From positions 1-64,000 of the forward strand of contig CAKZVT010000040.1 in assembly GCA_937922435.1 (NCBI GenBank): a stretch of 64,000 nucleotides of DNA, in the 5' to 3' direction. Under the pieces are notes generated by a model that made no database searches, had not been told where the DNA came from, and saw only the letters and a program-made list of their open reading frames with translations. Origin of the DNA: an uncultured Prevotella sp. (GTDB lineage: Bacteria > Bacteroidota > Bacteroidia > Bacteroidales > Bacteroidaceae). Positions 46,551 to 54,893 of the stretch are shown here, in pieces (position 1 is the first letter of the stretch; every line of letters starts with the position of its first letter). Both the position numbers and the translations under genes were made by a program.

Positions 46551-48926
46551 TCAGAACTCAAATGAAGCCCTTACGTTTATCTGCCGCCCGGTTAGATAAT
46601 TCGGCACAGCATATTGCTGGCTTGTCACATCTGTCACCCAATAATATGAATTGACATTGTTGATGCCAAGCAAATTAAGGCAATCTATACCCAGCCAGAT
46701 GTTTTTGAAAATCGATTTGCGTGTACGCTTGTCGTTGTCAAGCAACCGATAGCTCATGCCTATGTCGGCCCTCTTGTACGCCGGAGTGCGGAACGGCATG
46801 GTGTCGAGACTGCGGTGCGGAGCACCAAACGGCAGTCCGTCGGCATAAGCCAGGCGGAGAGACATGCGCCAGCGCGTCGTACCGGGGAAATAGTCGGTGA
46901 AAAACAAGTTCAGCGAATACCTTTGGTCTGTCGGCATAGGGATGCTCTTGCCATTGATGTTCATCTTTGTGTCCATAAACGACAAGCTCACCCACGAGTC
47001 AGTACCTGGCACGAACTCTCCATAGAGCTTAAGGTCGAGCCCGGCAGCATGGCCGGTGCACTGCTGACTCGCATCATAAACTATCTTGACGTTGTCCACT
47101 GTGTAGGGAACAATGTTAGACAATGCCTTATAATATGCTTCCGCAGCAAATTTATACGAGCGGTTTTTAAGTTTGAAGCGGTAATCGAGACCGGCAATGA
47201 AATGAATGGAGCGTTGGCTCTTTATATCCCTCCTTAATGTAGCCCTGGTCACCCCGTTGACTGTCGACGTATCACGAAGCTCCTTGAAAAATGGAGCTTG
47301 ATAATATATACCTGTAGCAAGGCGCAATGTCATGTCATGATTGAATGCCGGCACTATGCCAAGCGACACCCTCGGGCTAACTATGCTCTCCTTATTGAAA
47401 TTCCAATGACTGAACCTTATGCCGTAATTAAGTGTAAAAAATGTATGCCCGCCCTTGCTGCTGAAACGCCACGTATCTTGCAAATAAGCCTCTATACGGT
47501 TGGCGTCAAGCCTGTTACGGGCGTTAAGCGAATAAATCATGTAAAGGTCTTGCCCTGTATGGGGAATGCTGTAGCCGCTCGAATCGCGCATTTCGTACTC
47601 CTTGCTGTTTTCCTTGATTGACTCCATCTTGTACGTAACACCAGCCAGGATGTCATGTTTGCCAGCCTTGTGGGCAACTGCCAATTTCACGCTTTTCACT
47701 GTAGCTTCAAGATAGTTACGTGCATGCTCCATGTAAGTGCCTACGCCAAGGTTCTCACTCGTTTCGGTCTGTGTCAGCCAATACTGCCCCTGAATGTCGT
47801 ATCTTTCCTGCTCGTTCGTATGGAAAGCCGACGCCATAAGGGACAGGCTTGTATTTTTGCCCAGTTTACGCGTTATGCCCAACGAACCGAAATATGTGCG
47901 GAATACGTCTTTTTCCCAACCGTCGAAATACACCTTAAACGACTTTACGTCTTCCATTGTCCCGAAGCGCGTTTCGCGGTCTTCAGGATAGAAATTATAA
48001 TGGTTTACCGACACGTCGCCCATAAACTCTATTTTCCACCTGCTGTTGGGCTCATACGTCAGGAAAGTCTGGTAATCTAAAAAGTTTGGACGGTACTCCC
48101 CCTTGGTCTCAAGCGTACCAAGCAGGTATTCGTTGGTTTTATACCTGATGCCGTTGCTCCATGAAAACTTTTTTGTGCTGAAGCCTATGTATGCGCTCGC
48201 GCCAAGCAGGCTGCCCGATGCTTTGGCTTCAAATTTCTTGGGTTTCCTGTATGTAATGTCGAGCACCGACGACATCTTGTCGCCATATTTAGCTTCAAAA
48301 CCACCAGTAGAGAAGCCTACCGCCTCCACCATGTCGGGATTGATGATGGACAAACCCTCCTGCTGGCCGCTGCGTACAAGGAACGGGCGATAGATTTCCA
48401 CATTATTTATATATACGCTGTTCTCGTCGAAACTTCCGCCACGCACGTTGTACTGCGACGAAAGTTCGCTGTGGGTCGACACTCCGGCCTGTGCCTGTAT
48501 CATTTCTTCCACGGCATTTCCAGTCACGCTTGGGGCGTTTTTCATATCCTCCGCATCAAGTTGCTGTGTCTGCCCCATCTGCCTTTTCTGCTCCGTTACA
48601 GTTATTCCTTCAAGCTGATTGTCAGAGAACAGCTGCACAAGCAATGTCTGTCTGCCCTTAGGGCGTCTTAGGACGCGCGTCTTTGTCTTGTACCCAACCA
48701 TCGAGAAACGCACGACTACACTGTCAGCCGACACCAACCGCAATGAATACTCGCCCTTCAGGTTGGTCATCGTCATCCGGCCTTGTTGCAGTACAGCCAC
48801 AGTCGCAAATTCGACAGGGTTCATCTGCTCGTCGGTCACACGCCCTTGCAACGTAAATGTCTGCGCTCTTGAAACCAAAACGCACAAGAACAGCACCCAG
48901 AATATATAAAAACGTCTTATTGTCAT
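46551..48926 (-). CDS. TonB-dependent outer-membrane receptor
   Basis: 791 residues: signal peptide (MTIRRFYIFWVLFLCVLVSRAQ), a CarboxypepD-regulatory-like beta domain (about 25-105, TLQGRVTDEQMNPVEFATV), a plug domain (about 120-235, DAEDMKNAPSVTGNAVEEMIQAQAGV) and a large barrel ending in INVRASFEF with a C-terminal phenylalanine. It has no SusD partner nearby, so it is not a classical glycan SusC; the ligand is unknown. Start 48926 is preferred because it gives the signal peptide; the frame is open for 54 codons upstream. It is 26 nt upstream of ugd on the same strand but probably unrelated in function. Confidence 0.88.
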   Translation of the reverse strand: MTIRRFYIFWVLFLCVLVSRAQTFTLQGRVTDEQMNPVEFATVAVLQQGRMTMTNLKGEYSLRLVSADSVVVRFSMVGYKTKTRVLRRPKGRQTLLVQLFSDNQLEGITVTEQKRQMGQTQQLDAEDMKNAPSVTGNAVEEMIQAQAGVSTHSELSSQYNVRGGSFDENSVYINNVEIYRPFLVRSGQQEGLSIINPDMVEAVGFSTGGFEAKYGDKMSSVLDITYRKPKKFEAKASGSLLGASAYIGFSTKKFSWSNGIRYKTNEYLLGTLETKGEYRPNFLDYQTFLTYEPNSRWKIEFMGDVSVNHYNFYPEDRETRFGTMEDVKSFKVYFDGWEKDVFRTYFGSLGITRKLGKNTSLSLMASAFHTNEQERYDIQGQYWLTQTETSENLGVGTYMEHARNYLEATVKSVKLAVAHKAGKHDILAGVTYKMESIKENSKEYEMRDSSGYSIPHTGQDLYMIYSLNARNRLDANRIEAYLQDTWRFSSKGGHTFFTLNYGIRFSHWNFNKESIVSPRVSLGIVPAFNHDMTLRLATGIYYQAPFFKELRDTSTVNGVTRATLRRDIKSQRSIHFIAGLDYRFKLKNRSYKFAAEAYYKALSNIVPYTVDNVKIVYDASQQCTGHAAGLDLKLYGEFVPGTDSWVSLSFMDTKMNINGKSIPMPTDQRYSLNLFFTDYFPGTTRWRMSLRLAYADGLPFGAPHRSLDTMPFRTPAYKRADIGMSYRLLDNDKRTRKSIFKNIWLGIDCLNLLGINNVNSYYWVTDVTSQQYAVPNYLTGRQINVRASFEF

Positions 48927-49270
48927 TTCGTATATAACGACGATGAGGCTTAAATATTGCATCAGGATGCGGCAAGATGGACGATGCACAGAACGCCTTG
49001 TGCTGGCCATGCTCTTGCCGGTGTAATAAATGCCGGTTTGTCCTTTCCGCAAGCAAAATTCCGCCGTGGCGGTTCTTTCATTCTGCAAACAAAATTCCGC
49101 AATCTACTTTCACTCTGTATTCCGCTTTAACACGGAGAAGGGGCTTGCCGTGAAAAACAAGCTCAACGGCGGCAAATATCACAACGTCGAGTGTGCAACC
49201 GCAAATGCCTGACATACAAAACGATGCTCGCATAAAACATCAAGTGTACAGTCTGAAATCTCATTTTAAC
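48927..49270. other. intergenic stretch upstream of the TonB receptor, with a duplicated segment
   Basis: No supported gene. 49047-49064 and 49083-49100 are an 18-nt direct repeat (CYGCAARCAAAATTCCGC, 2 differences) at 36-nt spacing. On the minus strand GATATTTG (near 49180) is a 7-of-8 match to the -7 box. The rest is unassigned. Confidence 0.5.
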
Positions 49271-49446
49271 ATCTTTTGGACGGTCTTTATAGACGGCAAA
49301 GACGGTCTTTAACACCCATAAAGACTGTCTTCAGCGTGCGTGTCGATGGCTGACGCTTGGCTTAAACACCGTGTTTCGCAATCCGAAAGACGACGTTTGG
49401 CAATGCAAAAGGCCACCTTTCTGAATACGAAAGGTGGCAAAACACA
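49271..49446. repeat. 22-bp repeat array, 8 units in register
   Basis: Eight 22-nt units start at 49271, 49293, 49315, 49337, 49359, 49381, 49403 and 49425. Their cores are ACGGT, ACGGT, ACTGT, ATGGC, ACCGT, ACGAC, GCCAC and GTGGC. The fourth unit has lost the scaffold but keeps a rule-conforming core in exact phase. Units 7 and 8 are complementary (GCCACCTTTC / GAAAGGTGGC). It is the longest array of this family in the window. It lies 168 nt beyond the stop of the FemAB-like gene. Confidence 0.8.
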
Positions 49447-49613
49447 GCCAAGCAGGCACAACACGACGTTTCAAAACTCTATTTTTCATGATTTCATCGA
49501 CAATTCCGCGATGACACTTTGACAAGCAAACGGGCTTGGATAGTTGCAAAAAGGGAGCGCAACTCCATAACCTGCCATTTGCATACAGGCAATATTTGTT
49601 TTGTCCCAAGCTG

Positions 49614-50585
49614 TCAGTCCCTGTAAATCCAAGAAAGGAAATGGTTGGCAAACTTGAACGAACAACGGAACCATCGGTATGTACCGACAGGTTTCCCACC
49701 AAAACCAAGGATAAATTCACGAAACTTGTTTTTCTTGAACGGCAAACCCACATCCATGAAATACATGTGCCAGCAACCTTTGGCATAAGCATGTTTCATA
49801 GCCGCCCACACCGTTATGGCGTTGGCGCGCTTCCTGTACAGCTTGTGCTTGGTGGCAAGATACCATAAATAACAATTGTCGCCGGAATACACACAGATAC
49901 ATCCGCCAACAACTTCGCCCTTATAACTGGTGGTAAAAAGGCTGCAAGAACCTTGCCGTGCAAGTTCGACAAATAGTTTGGAATCTGGTATGAACCTTCT
50001 GATTTTCAGCGAAATGCGCCGTCTTAGTATTTTAAGGAAATCCGAAAGTTCCTTTTCGGTTTTTGCTTCAAGCGTCTTAAAGCCAAGCCGCTTGGCATTG
50101 GCTATGTATTTGGCAGTCTTGGGCGTAAGCCTCCTCGTCGGACTCATGCTGTGCAATGAGTTGTGTATCTCCATCCAATGTACGGGGAAGAAGCCGTTGC
50201 TCCGGAACTTGCCATACCCGAACATCTTGCTGCTAAGGTCGCTGAACTCTATATACAGGCACAAGCCAAGATGCAGCTTCCTGACGACCTGGCGCAGCAT
50301 CAGGCCAAAAATCTCCTCCTTGTCGTAGCCAGGCGCATATTCACCTTCGCCGTAAACGCGGCCTTGTGTAAAAAGATATGGTGGAAACAACGCTCCTCTG
50401 CGCCGCAGCATCACAAGCATGTGGGCAACCGGCTTGTCGCCGTCATAAGCTATCGCCATGTAAGGTTTTTGCCCGGGCGTAGCCTCAATGGCGCGGAACA
50501 AAGCCTCGCTGTGGAAAAAATCACGGCATTGCATACCAGGCAAAGCCTCACTGTTTGATACTATGACGACCCTGATTTCGCTCAT
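49614..50585 (-). CDS. FemAB/GNAT-type acyltransferase-fold protein
   Basis: 323 residues. The C-terminal GNAT-like half (about 175-300) reads LFTTSYKGEVVGGCICVYSGDNCYLWYLAT, then RANAITVWAAMKHAYAKGCWHMYFMDVG. This matches the FemAB/acetyltransferase-6 fold used for peptidoglycan cross-bridge or surface-sugar acylation enzymes. The N-terminal half (SEALPGMQCRDFFHSEALF) is also family-like. No signal or membrane segment. The promoter -7 box ends 5 nt before the ATG, so the mRNA may be leaderless. Substrate unknown. Confidence 0.75.
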   Translation of the reverse strand: MSEIRVVIVSNSEALPGMQCRDFFHSEALFRAIEATPGQKPYMAIAYDGDKPVAHMLVMLRRRGALFPPYLFTQGRVYGEGEYAPGYDKEEIFGLMLRQVVRKLHLGLCLYIEFSDLSSKMFGYGKFRSNGFFPVHWMEIHNSLHSMSPTRRLTPKTAKYIANAKRLGFKTLEAKTEKELSDFLKILRRRISLKIRRFIPDSKLFVELARQGSCSLFTTSYKGEVVGGCICVYSGDNCYLWYLATKHKLYRKRANAITVWAAMKHAYAKGCWHMYFMDVGLPFKKNKFREFILGFGGKPVGTYRWFRCSFKFANHFLSWIYRD

Positions 50586-50589
50586 AGCG

Positions 50590-50620
50590 CAAAAATAATA
50601 AATCTTTTCTAAAAAACAAT
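50590..50620 (-). promoter_or_regulatory. promoter of the FemAB-like gene
   Basis: Minus strand ATTG (50617-50620), 19 nt, TATTTTTG (50590-50597). The transcription start would fall on or within 1-2 nt of the ATG at 50585. Confidence 0.6.
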
Positions 50621-50650
50621 AAGTATTAATCTTTTTGGCTCATAAATGCC

Positions 50651-50693
50651 TACCTTTGCGCCGCGGTTCATGCACGTAAGGATTATGAACCGC
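50651..50693 (+). promoter_or_regulatory. -7 box and leader hairpin before the DUF2520 gene
   Basis: TACCTTTG (50651-50658) fits the -7 box. Just downstream GCGGTTCAT (50663-50671) and ATGAACCGC (50685-50693) form a perfect 9-bp hairpin in the predicted 5' leader. No known riboswitch was recognised. Confidence 0.45.
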
Positions 50694-50765
50694 ATAATGA
50701 CATGATTTAAGAACATGATAAAAAGACATTCCATCGATACAGACAAAGAAACCGACATTAATCCG

Positions 50766-51554
50766 ATGAAAATTGTCTTGGTTGGTGCGGGGAATCTTGC
50801 CACTAATTTGGGAAAATCATTGCTGCATAAAGGGCACGACATTCTGCAAGTGTACAGCAGGACGATGGAGTCGGCCACGGCCCTTGCCGACATCGTAGGC
50901 GGTTCGCCGACCAATGTCATAGGCAAAATCAACCCCGAAGCCGATGTTTACATCGTATCCATAAAAGACAGCGCAATATCGGAAATAGTACCAGACCTAT
51001 GCCAGGGCAAAGAGGAAAAAGTGTTCCTCCATACAGCAGGAAGCGTCCCGATTGACGTATTCGAGGGCATGGCGTTGCATTACGGCGCACTTTATCCCAT
51101 GCAGACGTTCACAAAAAACACCCCAGTCGAGTTCAACGGCATACCCTGCTTCGTCGAAGGGAATGACGACATGGCCTTCAACACTGCCTACAACCTTGCA
51201 AGCAGCATATCAAGCCATGTGTATCCGCTTGACTCGAAAGCAAGAAAAAATTTACATCTTGCAGCAGTATTCGCCTGTAATTTTGTCAACCACTGTTACG
51301 AAATATCGTCGGAAATCCTCTCTAAGCACAACATCCCATTCGATGTCATGCTGCCATTGATTGACGAGACGGCAAGAAAAGTGCATGCGTTGGCGCCTAT
51401 TGATGCACAGACGGGTCCGGCTGTAAGGTATGACGAGAACGTGATAAGGATGCAATCTGACATGCTGAAAGACAATCCCATGTTCAAACAGATTTATGAG
51501 AGCATGAGCCTAAGCATATACCGAACCTCTCAAAAAAAGACGAAGTCGCAATGA
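50766..51554 (+). CDS. Rossmann-fold DUF2520 protein
   Basis: 262 residues: N-terminal NAD(P)-binding motif KIVLVGAGNLATNLGKSLLHKGH at 2-24, YSRTMESATALA, and a helical C-terminal DUF2520 domain (HLAAVFACNFVNHCYEIS, ETARKVHALAPIDAQTGPAVRYDE). It resembles pyrroline-carboxylate-reductase/ketopantoate-reductase-like folds; the substrate is unknown. Start at 50766 follows the Rossmann start; a start 17 codons upstream is possible. It overlaps kdsC by 4 nt (ATGA), and the same pairing is common in Bacteroidales. Confidence 0.8.
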   Translation: MKIVLVGAGNLATNLGKSLLHKGHDILQVYSRTMESATALADIVGGSPTNVIGKINPEADVYIVSIKDSAISEIVPDLCQGKEEKVFLHTAGSVPIDVFEGMALHYGALYPMQTFTKNTPVEFNGIPCFVEGNDDMAFNTAYNLASSISSHVYPLDSKARKNLHLAAVFACNFVNHCYEISSEILSKHNIPFDVMLPLIDETARKVHALAPIDAQTGPAVRYDENVIRMQSDMLKDNPMFKQIYESMSLSIYRTSQKKTKSQ

Positions 51555-52069
51555 TTAATTACGATTTGAAGAACATCCGGGCAGTAATCTTCGATGTTGA
51601 CGGAGTGCTTAGCTGCGAGACCATCCCCCTGCACCCGTCAGGCGAACCGATGCGGACGGTCAACATAAAAGACGGATATGCGATACAGCTTGCACTGAAA
51701 CAAGGACTAAGGATTGCGATAATGACCGGCGGTATAACGGAAAGCGTCCGCTTGCGGTATGAACATTTGGGAGTTGAGGACATTTACATGGGATGCTCGG
51801 TCAAAATGACGACATATAAAATGTTCATGGAGAAATACGGGCTTCATGACGATGAAGTCATTTACATGGGCGACGACATACCCGACTATGAAGTAATGCG
51901 GCAATGCGGATGTCCTTGCTGTCCTGCCGACGCCAGCCCTGACATCAAATCAATCAGCAAATACATCAGCCGCCGCAACGGTGGCCAAGGATGCGGCCGC
52001 GATGTGATAGAGCAAGTATTGCGGGCACAAGGCAAATGGCTTAGCGACGACAAAGCATTTGGCTGGTAA
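51551..52069 (+). CDS. kdsC: HAD phosphatase, KDO-8-phosphate phosphatase-like
   Basis: 172 residues of a C0-type HAD enzyme: VIFDVDGVLS with catalytic aspartates 15 and 17, MTGG near residue 58, SVKMTTYKMF with the lysine, and MGDDIPDYEVM near residue 113. This size and motif set match KdsC, which makes KDO for lipid A. Nothing else of the KDO pathway is adjacent, so the exact substrate is inferred. It is coupled to the previous gene by a 4-nt overlap. Confidence 0.85.
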   Translation: MINYDLKNIRAVIFDVDGVLSCETIPLHPSGEPMRTVNIKDGYAIQLALKQGLRIAIMTGGITESVRLRYEHLGVEDIYMGCSVKMTTYKMFMEKYGLHDDEVIYMGDDIPDYEVMRQCGCPCCPADASPDIKSISKYISRRNGGQGCGRDVIEQVLRAQGKWLSDDKAFGW

Positions 52070-52085
52070 TAAACATTTTCCACAC

Positions 52086-52658
52086 ATGATAAAAGACCAT
52101 CATATCATTTTAAGCAGTAACAGCCCAAGAAGGAAAGAGCTTCTTGCCGGACTGGACTTGGACTTTGAAGTCCGTGTAAAAGACGGGATAAAAGAATCGT
52201 ATCCGGCAGACATTCCAGCAATAGAAACAGCCGAATACATTGCAGCTGAAAAAGCAGAAGCCTACAAAGACGAACTGCATGACAACAACCTGGTAATAAC
52301 GGCTGACACGGTTGTCATATTGGGAGACAAGATTTTGGGCAAACCGCAATCGGAAGATGAGGCCTGCACCATGCTGAAAATGTTAAGCGGACAAACGCAC
52401 AAGGTTGTCACCGGCGTATGCCTCACATCAGAAACTAAACAAAAACGTTTTTCCGTAATAACCGACGTGACATTCAAACAACTTTCACAAGATGAAATCA
52501 GCTATTATGTAAGCCGTTACAAGCCGTTGGACAAAGCCGGAGCTTACGGCATACAGGAATGGATTGGATACATTGGCGTAACGTCAATAAGCGGCAGTTA
52601 TTTCAATGTGATGGGCCTGCCGGTACAAAGGATATATGAAGAACTAAGCAAGTTCTAA
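52086..52658 (+). CDS. maf: Maf-like nucleotide pyrophosphatase (dTTP/UTP type)
   Basis: 190 residues: IILSSNSPRRKELLAGL at the N-terminus (SxxSPRR motif), ITADTVVILGDKILGKP, GQTHKVVTGVCL and DKAGAYGIQEW near residue 155, all standard Maf signatures. Maf proteins hydrolyse modified or canonical NTPs to prevent misincorporation. The start at 52086 gives MIKDHHIILSSNSPRR, 16 nt after kdsC. Third gene of a three-gene unit. Confidence 0.93.
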   Translation: MIKDHHIILSSNSPRRKELLAGLDLDFEVRVKDGIKESYPADIPAIETAEYIAAEKAEAYKDELHDNNLVITADTVVILGDKILGKPQSEDEACTMLKMLSGQTHKVVTGVCLTSETKQKRFSVITDVTFKQLSQDEISYYVSRYKPLDKAGAYGIQEWIGYIGVTSISGSYFNVMGLPVQRIYEELSKF

Positions 52659-52734
52659 TGTTACAAATGTGTTACAATTGCCTGCAAAACCTGTAATATA
52701 TCGGCATTCGTTCGTCTTTTAAGTATCAAGTAAG

Positions 52735-52742
52735 TAAATTTG
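52735..52742 (+). promoter_or_regulatory. -7 element of the DedA gene promoter
   Basis: TAAATTTG fits TAnnTTTG, 20 nt before the ATG. The -33 is unclear. Confidence 0.5.
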
Positions 52743-52762
52743 CACAAAAATTTTAATATAAA

Positions 52763-53401
52763 ATGGATTCAGCAGAACTATTCAGATGGGTGTTGGAGAA
52801 CTTGGATTATTGGGTCGTAACTATATTTATGGCCATTGAAAGCTCTTTCATCCCTTTCCCGTCGGAAGTCATTGTACCTCCAGCTGCATGGAAATCAATG
52901 GCCGACGGTAGTATGAACATCTTTCTCGTTATTGTTTTTGCAACATTAGGCGCAAACATCGGAGCCTTGTTCAACTATTACCTTGCACGCTGGCTGGGAC
53001 GTCCAATAGTGTATAAGTTTGCAGACAGCCGCATCGGACACATGTGTCTCATTGACAGGGAAAGTGTTGAAAAAGCCGAAGAGTTCTTCCGCAAGCATGG
53101 TGCGGCTTCCACTTTCTTCGGCCGATTAATACCGGCAGTAAGGCAACTTATAAGCATACCGGCCGGACTTGCCAAGATGCGCCTCGACCATTTCCTTATA
53201 TATACCACGCTTGGAGCTGGAATATGGAACTGCGTCTTGGCTCTTATCGGGTATCTTATTTACCAATATACAGACTTGAAAACAACCAATGACGTATATG
53301 TTCTGGCTACAAAATACAGCCATGAGATAGGCTATGTGCTTTTGGCATTGGCTGTAATAATAGTCGGAGTGTTGGTCTACAAAGCTTTGAAAAAGAAATA
53401 A
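52763..53401 (+). CDS. DedA-family (VTT domain) inner-membrane protein
   Basis: 212 residues with several membrane helices and the DedA pattern: IFMAIESSFIPFPSEVIVPPAAW near residues 22-45, GALFNYYLARWLGR near 76-90, and KHGAASTFFGRLIPAVRQLISIPAGLAKM near 115-142, which contains the conserved arginines and glycines. DedA proteins are linked to lipid carrier recycling and membrane homeostasis. It is monocistronic and convergent with the TPR gene. Confidence 0.92.
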   Translation: MDSAELFRWVLENLDYWVVTIFMAIESSFIPFPSEVIVPPAAWKSMADGSMNIFLVIVFATLGANIGALFNYYLARWLGRPIVYKFADSRIGHMCLIDRESVEKAEEFFRKHGAASTFFGRLIPAVRQLISIPAGLAKMRLDHFLIYTTLGAGIWNCVLALIGYLIYQYTDLKTTNDVYVLATKYSHEIGYVLLALAVIIVGVLVYKALKKK

Positions 53402-53425
53402 GGATGTTCCCATCCTTACAAACAG

Positions 53426-53457
53426 CCGCCCCGTACACGCTTTGTTGTACGGGGCGG
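53426..53457. terminator. bidirectional terminator between the DedA and TPR genes
   Basis: CCGCCCCGTAC and GTACGGGGCGG (11 bp, GC-rich) enclose a 10-nt loop between convergent genes. Confidence 0.85.
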
Positions 53458-53462
53458 TTAGT

Positions 53463-54887
53463 TTATTTGCCGTTCATTTTGTGTAACATGTAATCGTAAT
53501 AGTCATCTACTTTTATGCTGTTGGGAAACAGTTTGCCAAGCAGCAGCTTGGTTTCGTCAGGACTAAACTTTACCGCTTTCTTTAGATTTGCAAGAAATTC
53601 TTGCTTTTTCCCCAAGTCATAGCAGCATGCGGCGAAGTACGCATAACCGTCCGTCCAATCCTTGTTGCTTTTAAACAACATTGTGAACATCTTGTAAGCC
53701 GTCTCCACATCTCCACTTTCATACACCATTGAGGCTATCTTCATGAAGATATTAGGAGAATTGCCAGAGCCTTGCATGGCACGCAAAAAGAACTCTTTTG
53801 CTTCATCCACATACCCTGTTCCCAACAACAGACTGCCCCAATAGGCTAACATTTCATTATGGTCGCAGTCAAGTTCGGCGGTTTTGTCAAGCAAGGCGAT
53901 GCACTCTTCCTTTCTTCCAAGCCTGCACAAGGCGAAAGCCCAGTCCTTGTATATGTCGATAAGATTCGGCGAATTCGGAGCCGACAGTTTCTCCGCCTTT
54001 TCAAAATGCTTTATCGCTTCCTCATGTTTCTCAAACAACAAATAGCAAAAACCTATAAGCATCTCCCCATACTCATCGTTTGGGCACAACTCATTGTATT
54101 TCAGGTAATACTTTAGGGCTTCCTTGTAGTTCCCGAGATTATAAAGTCCGTTGGCCTTGTTGAGCAGTGCCGATACGTTCTTAGGGTTTATGGCGATGGA
54201 GTATTCGCTGCTTTGTATCGACTCTTCTATCTTGTTATTGAAAAACTGCGACGAGGCAAGCGAATTCCAATACTGCGTAGAATAAGGGTTCTCGTCAATC
54301 AGCTCGTTATAAAGTTTCTGGCTTTTCTCATAATCCCCCTTGCCAAGCATTATCCTTGCTTCCTGCTCCCTATACTCTACCGAGTCAATGTCGTCTGACC
54401 GTTTCAGCCACTTTTCAGCTCGGACGACATCCTCGTAGTCAAGGAACAACGCCGCCGTATCTATTGCGAAATAATCCTTGTCGTCGTCATCCACCTCGCT
54501 GTACCGTGCCTCAAGATACTCGTCGGCAAGGTCGAAGCGCTTGCTGACAAGCAGGATTTCCGCCTTCATGTAATAATAGTCAAGGTCGGTCTTGTCCTCT
54601 ATCTGCTCGGTGTACATCTCCGCCGTCTGCATGTCGTTCTCGTCTAGCAGCGCTATTCGCGCCTTGAAAAGCAACGGGGCAACGCTGCCAGGATATACAG
54701 ACAAGGCCGTATCGAGTATTTTCAAAGCATAATTGACGTTGCCGTTATTATAATAATACTCGGCAACGTCAGCAAATTCGTCAGAGTCAAGCATGGCATA
54801 CATGCCGTCTGCCTCGGCTTCCTTAAATCTCTTCAAGACAGACTTGAACTCTTTTGAAAGGAAATAATCTTCTGAATTATACGACAT
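53463..54887 (-). CDS. tetratricopeptide-repeat protein
   Basis: 474 residues almost entirely of TPR-like helix pairs (for example AEYYYNNGNVNYALKILDTALSVYP, NSLASSQFFNNKIEESIQSSEYSIAINP, LYNLGNYKEALKYYLKYNELCP). There is no signal peptide, so it is probably a cytoplasmic scaffold. It is 6 nt downstream of glnS and on the same transcript. Function unknown; TPR proteins mediate protein contacts. Confidence 0.88.
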   Translation of the reverse strand: MSYNSEDYFLSKEFKSVLKRFKEAEADGMYAMLDSDEFADVAEYYYNNGNVNYALKILDTALSVYPGSVAPLLFKARIALLDENDMQTAEMYTEQIEDKTDLDYYYMKAEILLVSKRFDLADEYLEARYSEVDDDDKDYFAIDTAALFLDYEDVVRAEKWLKRSDDIDSVEYREQEARIMLGKGDYEKSQKLYNELIDENPYSTQYWNSLASSQFFNNKIEESIQSSEYSIAINPKNVSALLNKANGLYNLGNYKEALKYYLKYNELCPNDEYGEMLIGFCYLLFEKHEEAIKHFEKAEKLSAPNSPNLIDIYKDWAFALCRLGRKEECIALLDKTAELDCDHNEMLAYWGSLLLGTGYVDEAKEFFLRAMQGSGNSPNIFMKIASMVYESGDVETAYKMFTMLFKSNKDWTDGYAYFAACCYDLGKKQEFLANLKKAVKFSPDETKLLLGKLFPNSIKVDDYYDYMLHKMNGK

Positions 54888-54893
54888 CCGTAC

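Noticed and set aside
46551..48926. The TonB-dependent receptor as a SusC of a polysaccharide utilisation locus
   Set aside because: No SusD-like lipoprotein or glycan enzyme is next to it; neighbours are ugd and an array-bearing intergenic region.
49271..49446. Periodic repeats as a CRISPR array
   Set aside because: The period is only 22 bp, there are no unique spacers of 30 or more nt, variation lies within the unit, and no cas genes are present.
49340..49522. Small open frame in the array region
   Set aside because: It is encoded by the 22-bp repeats and has no start context or family similarity; also rejected is 49030-49212.
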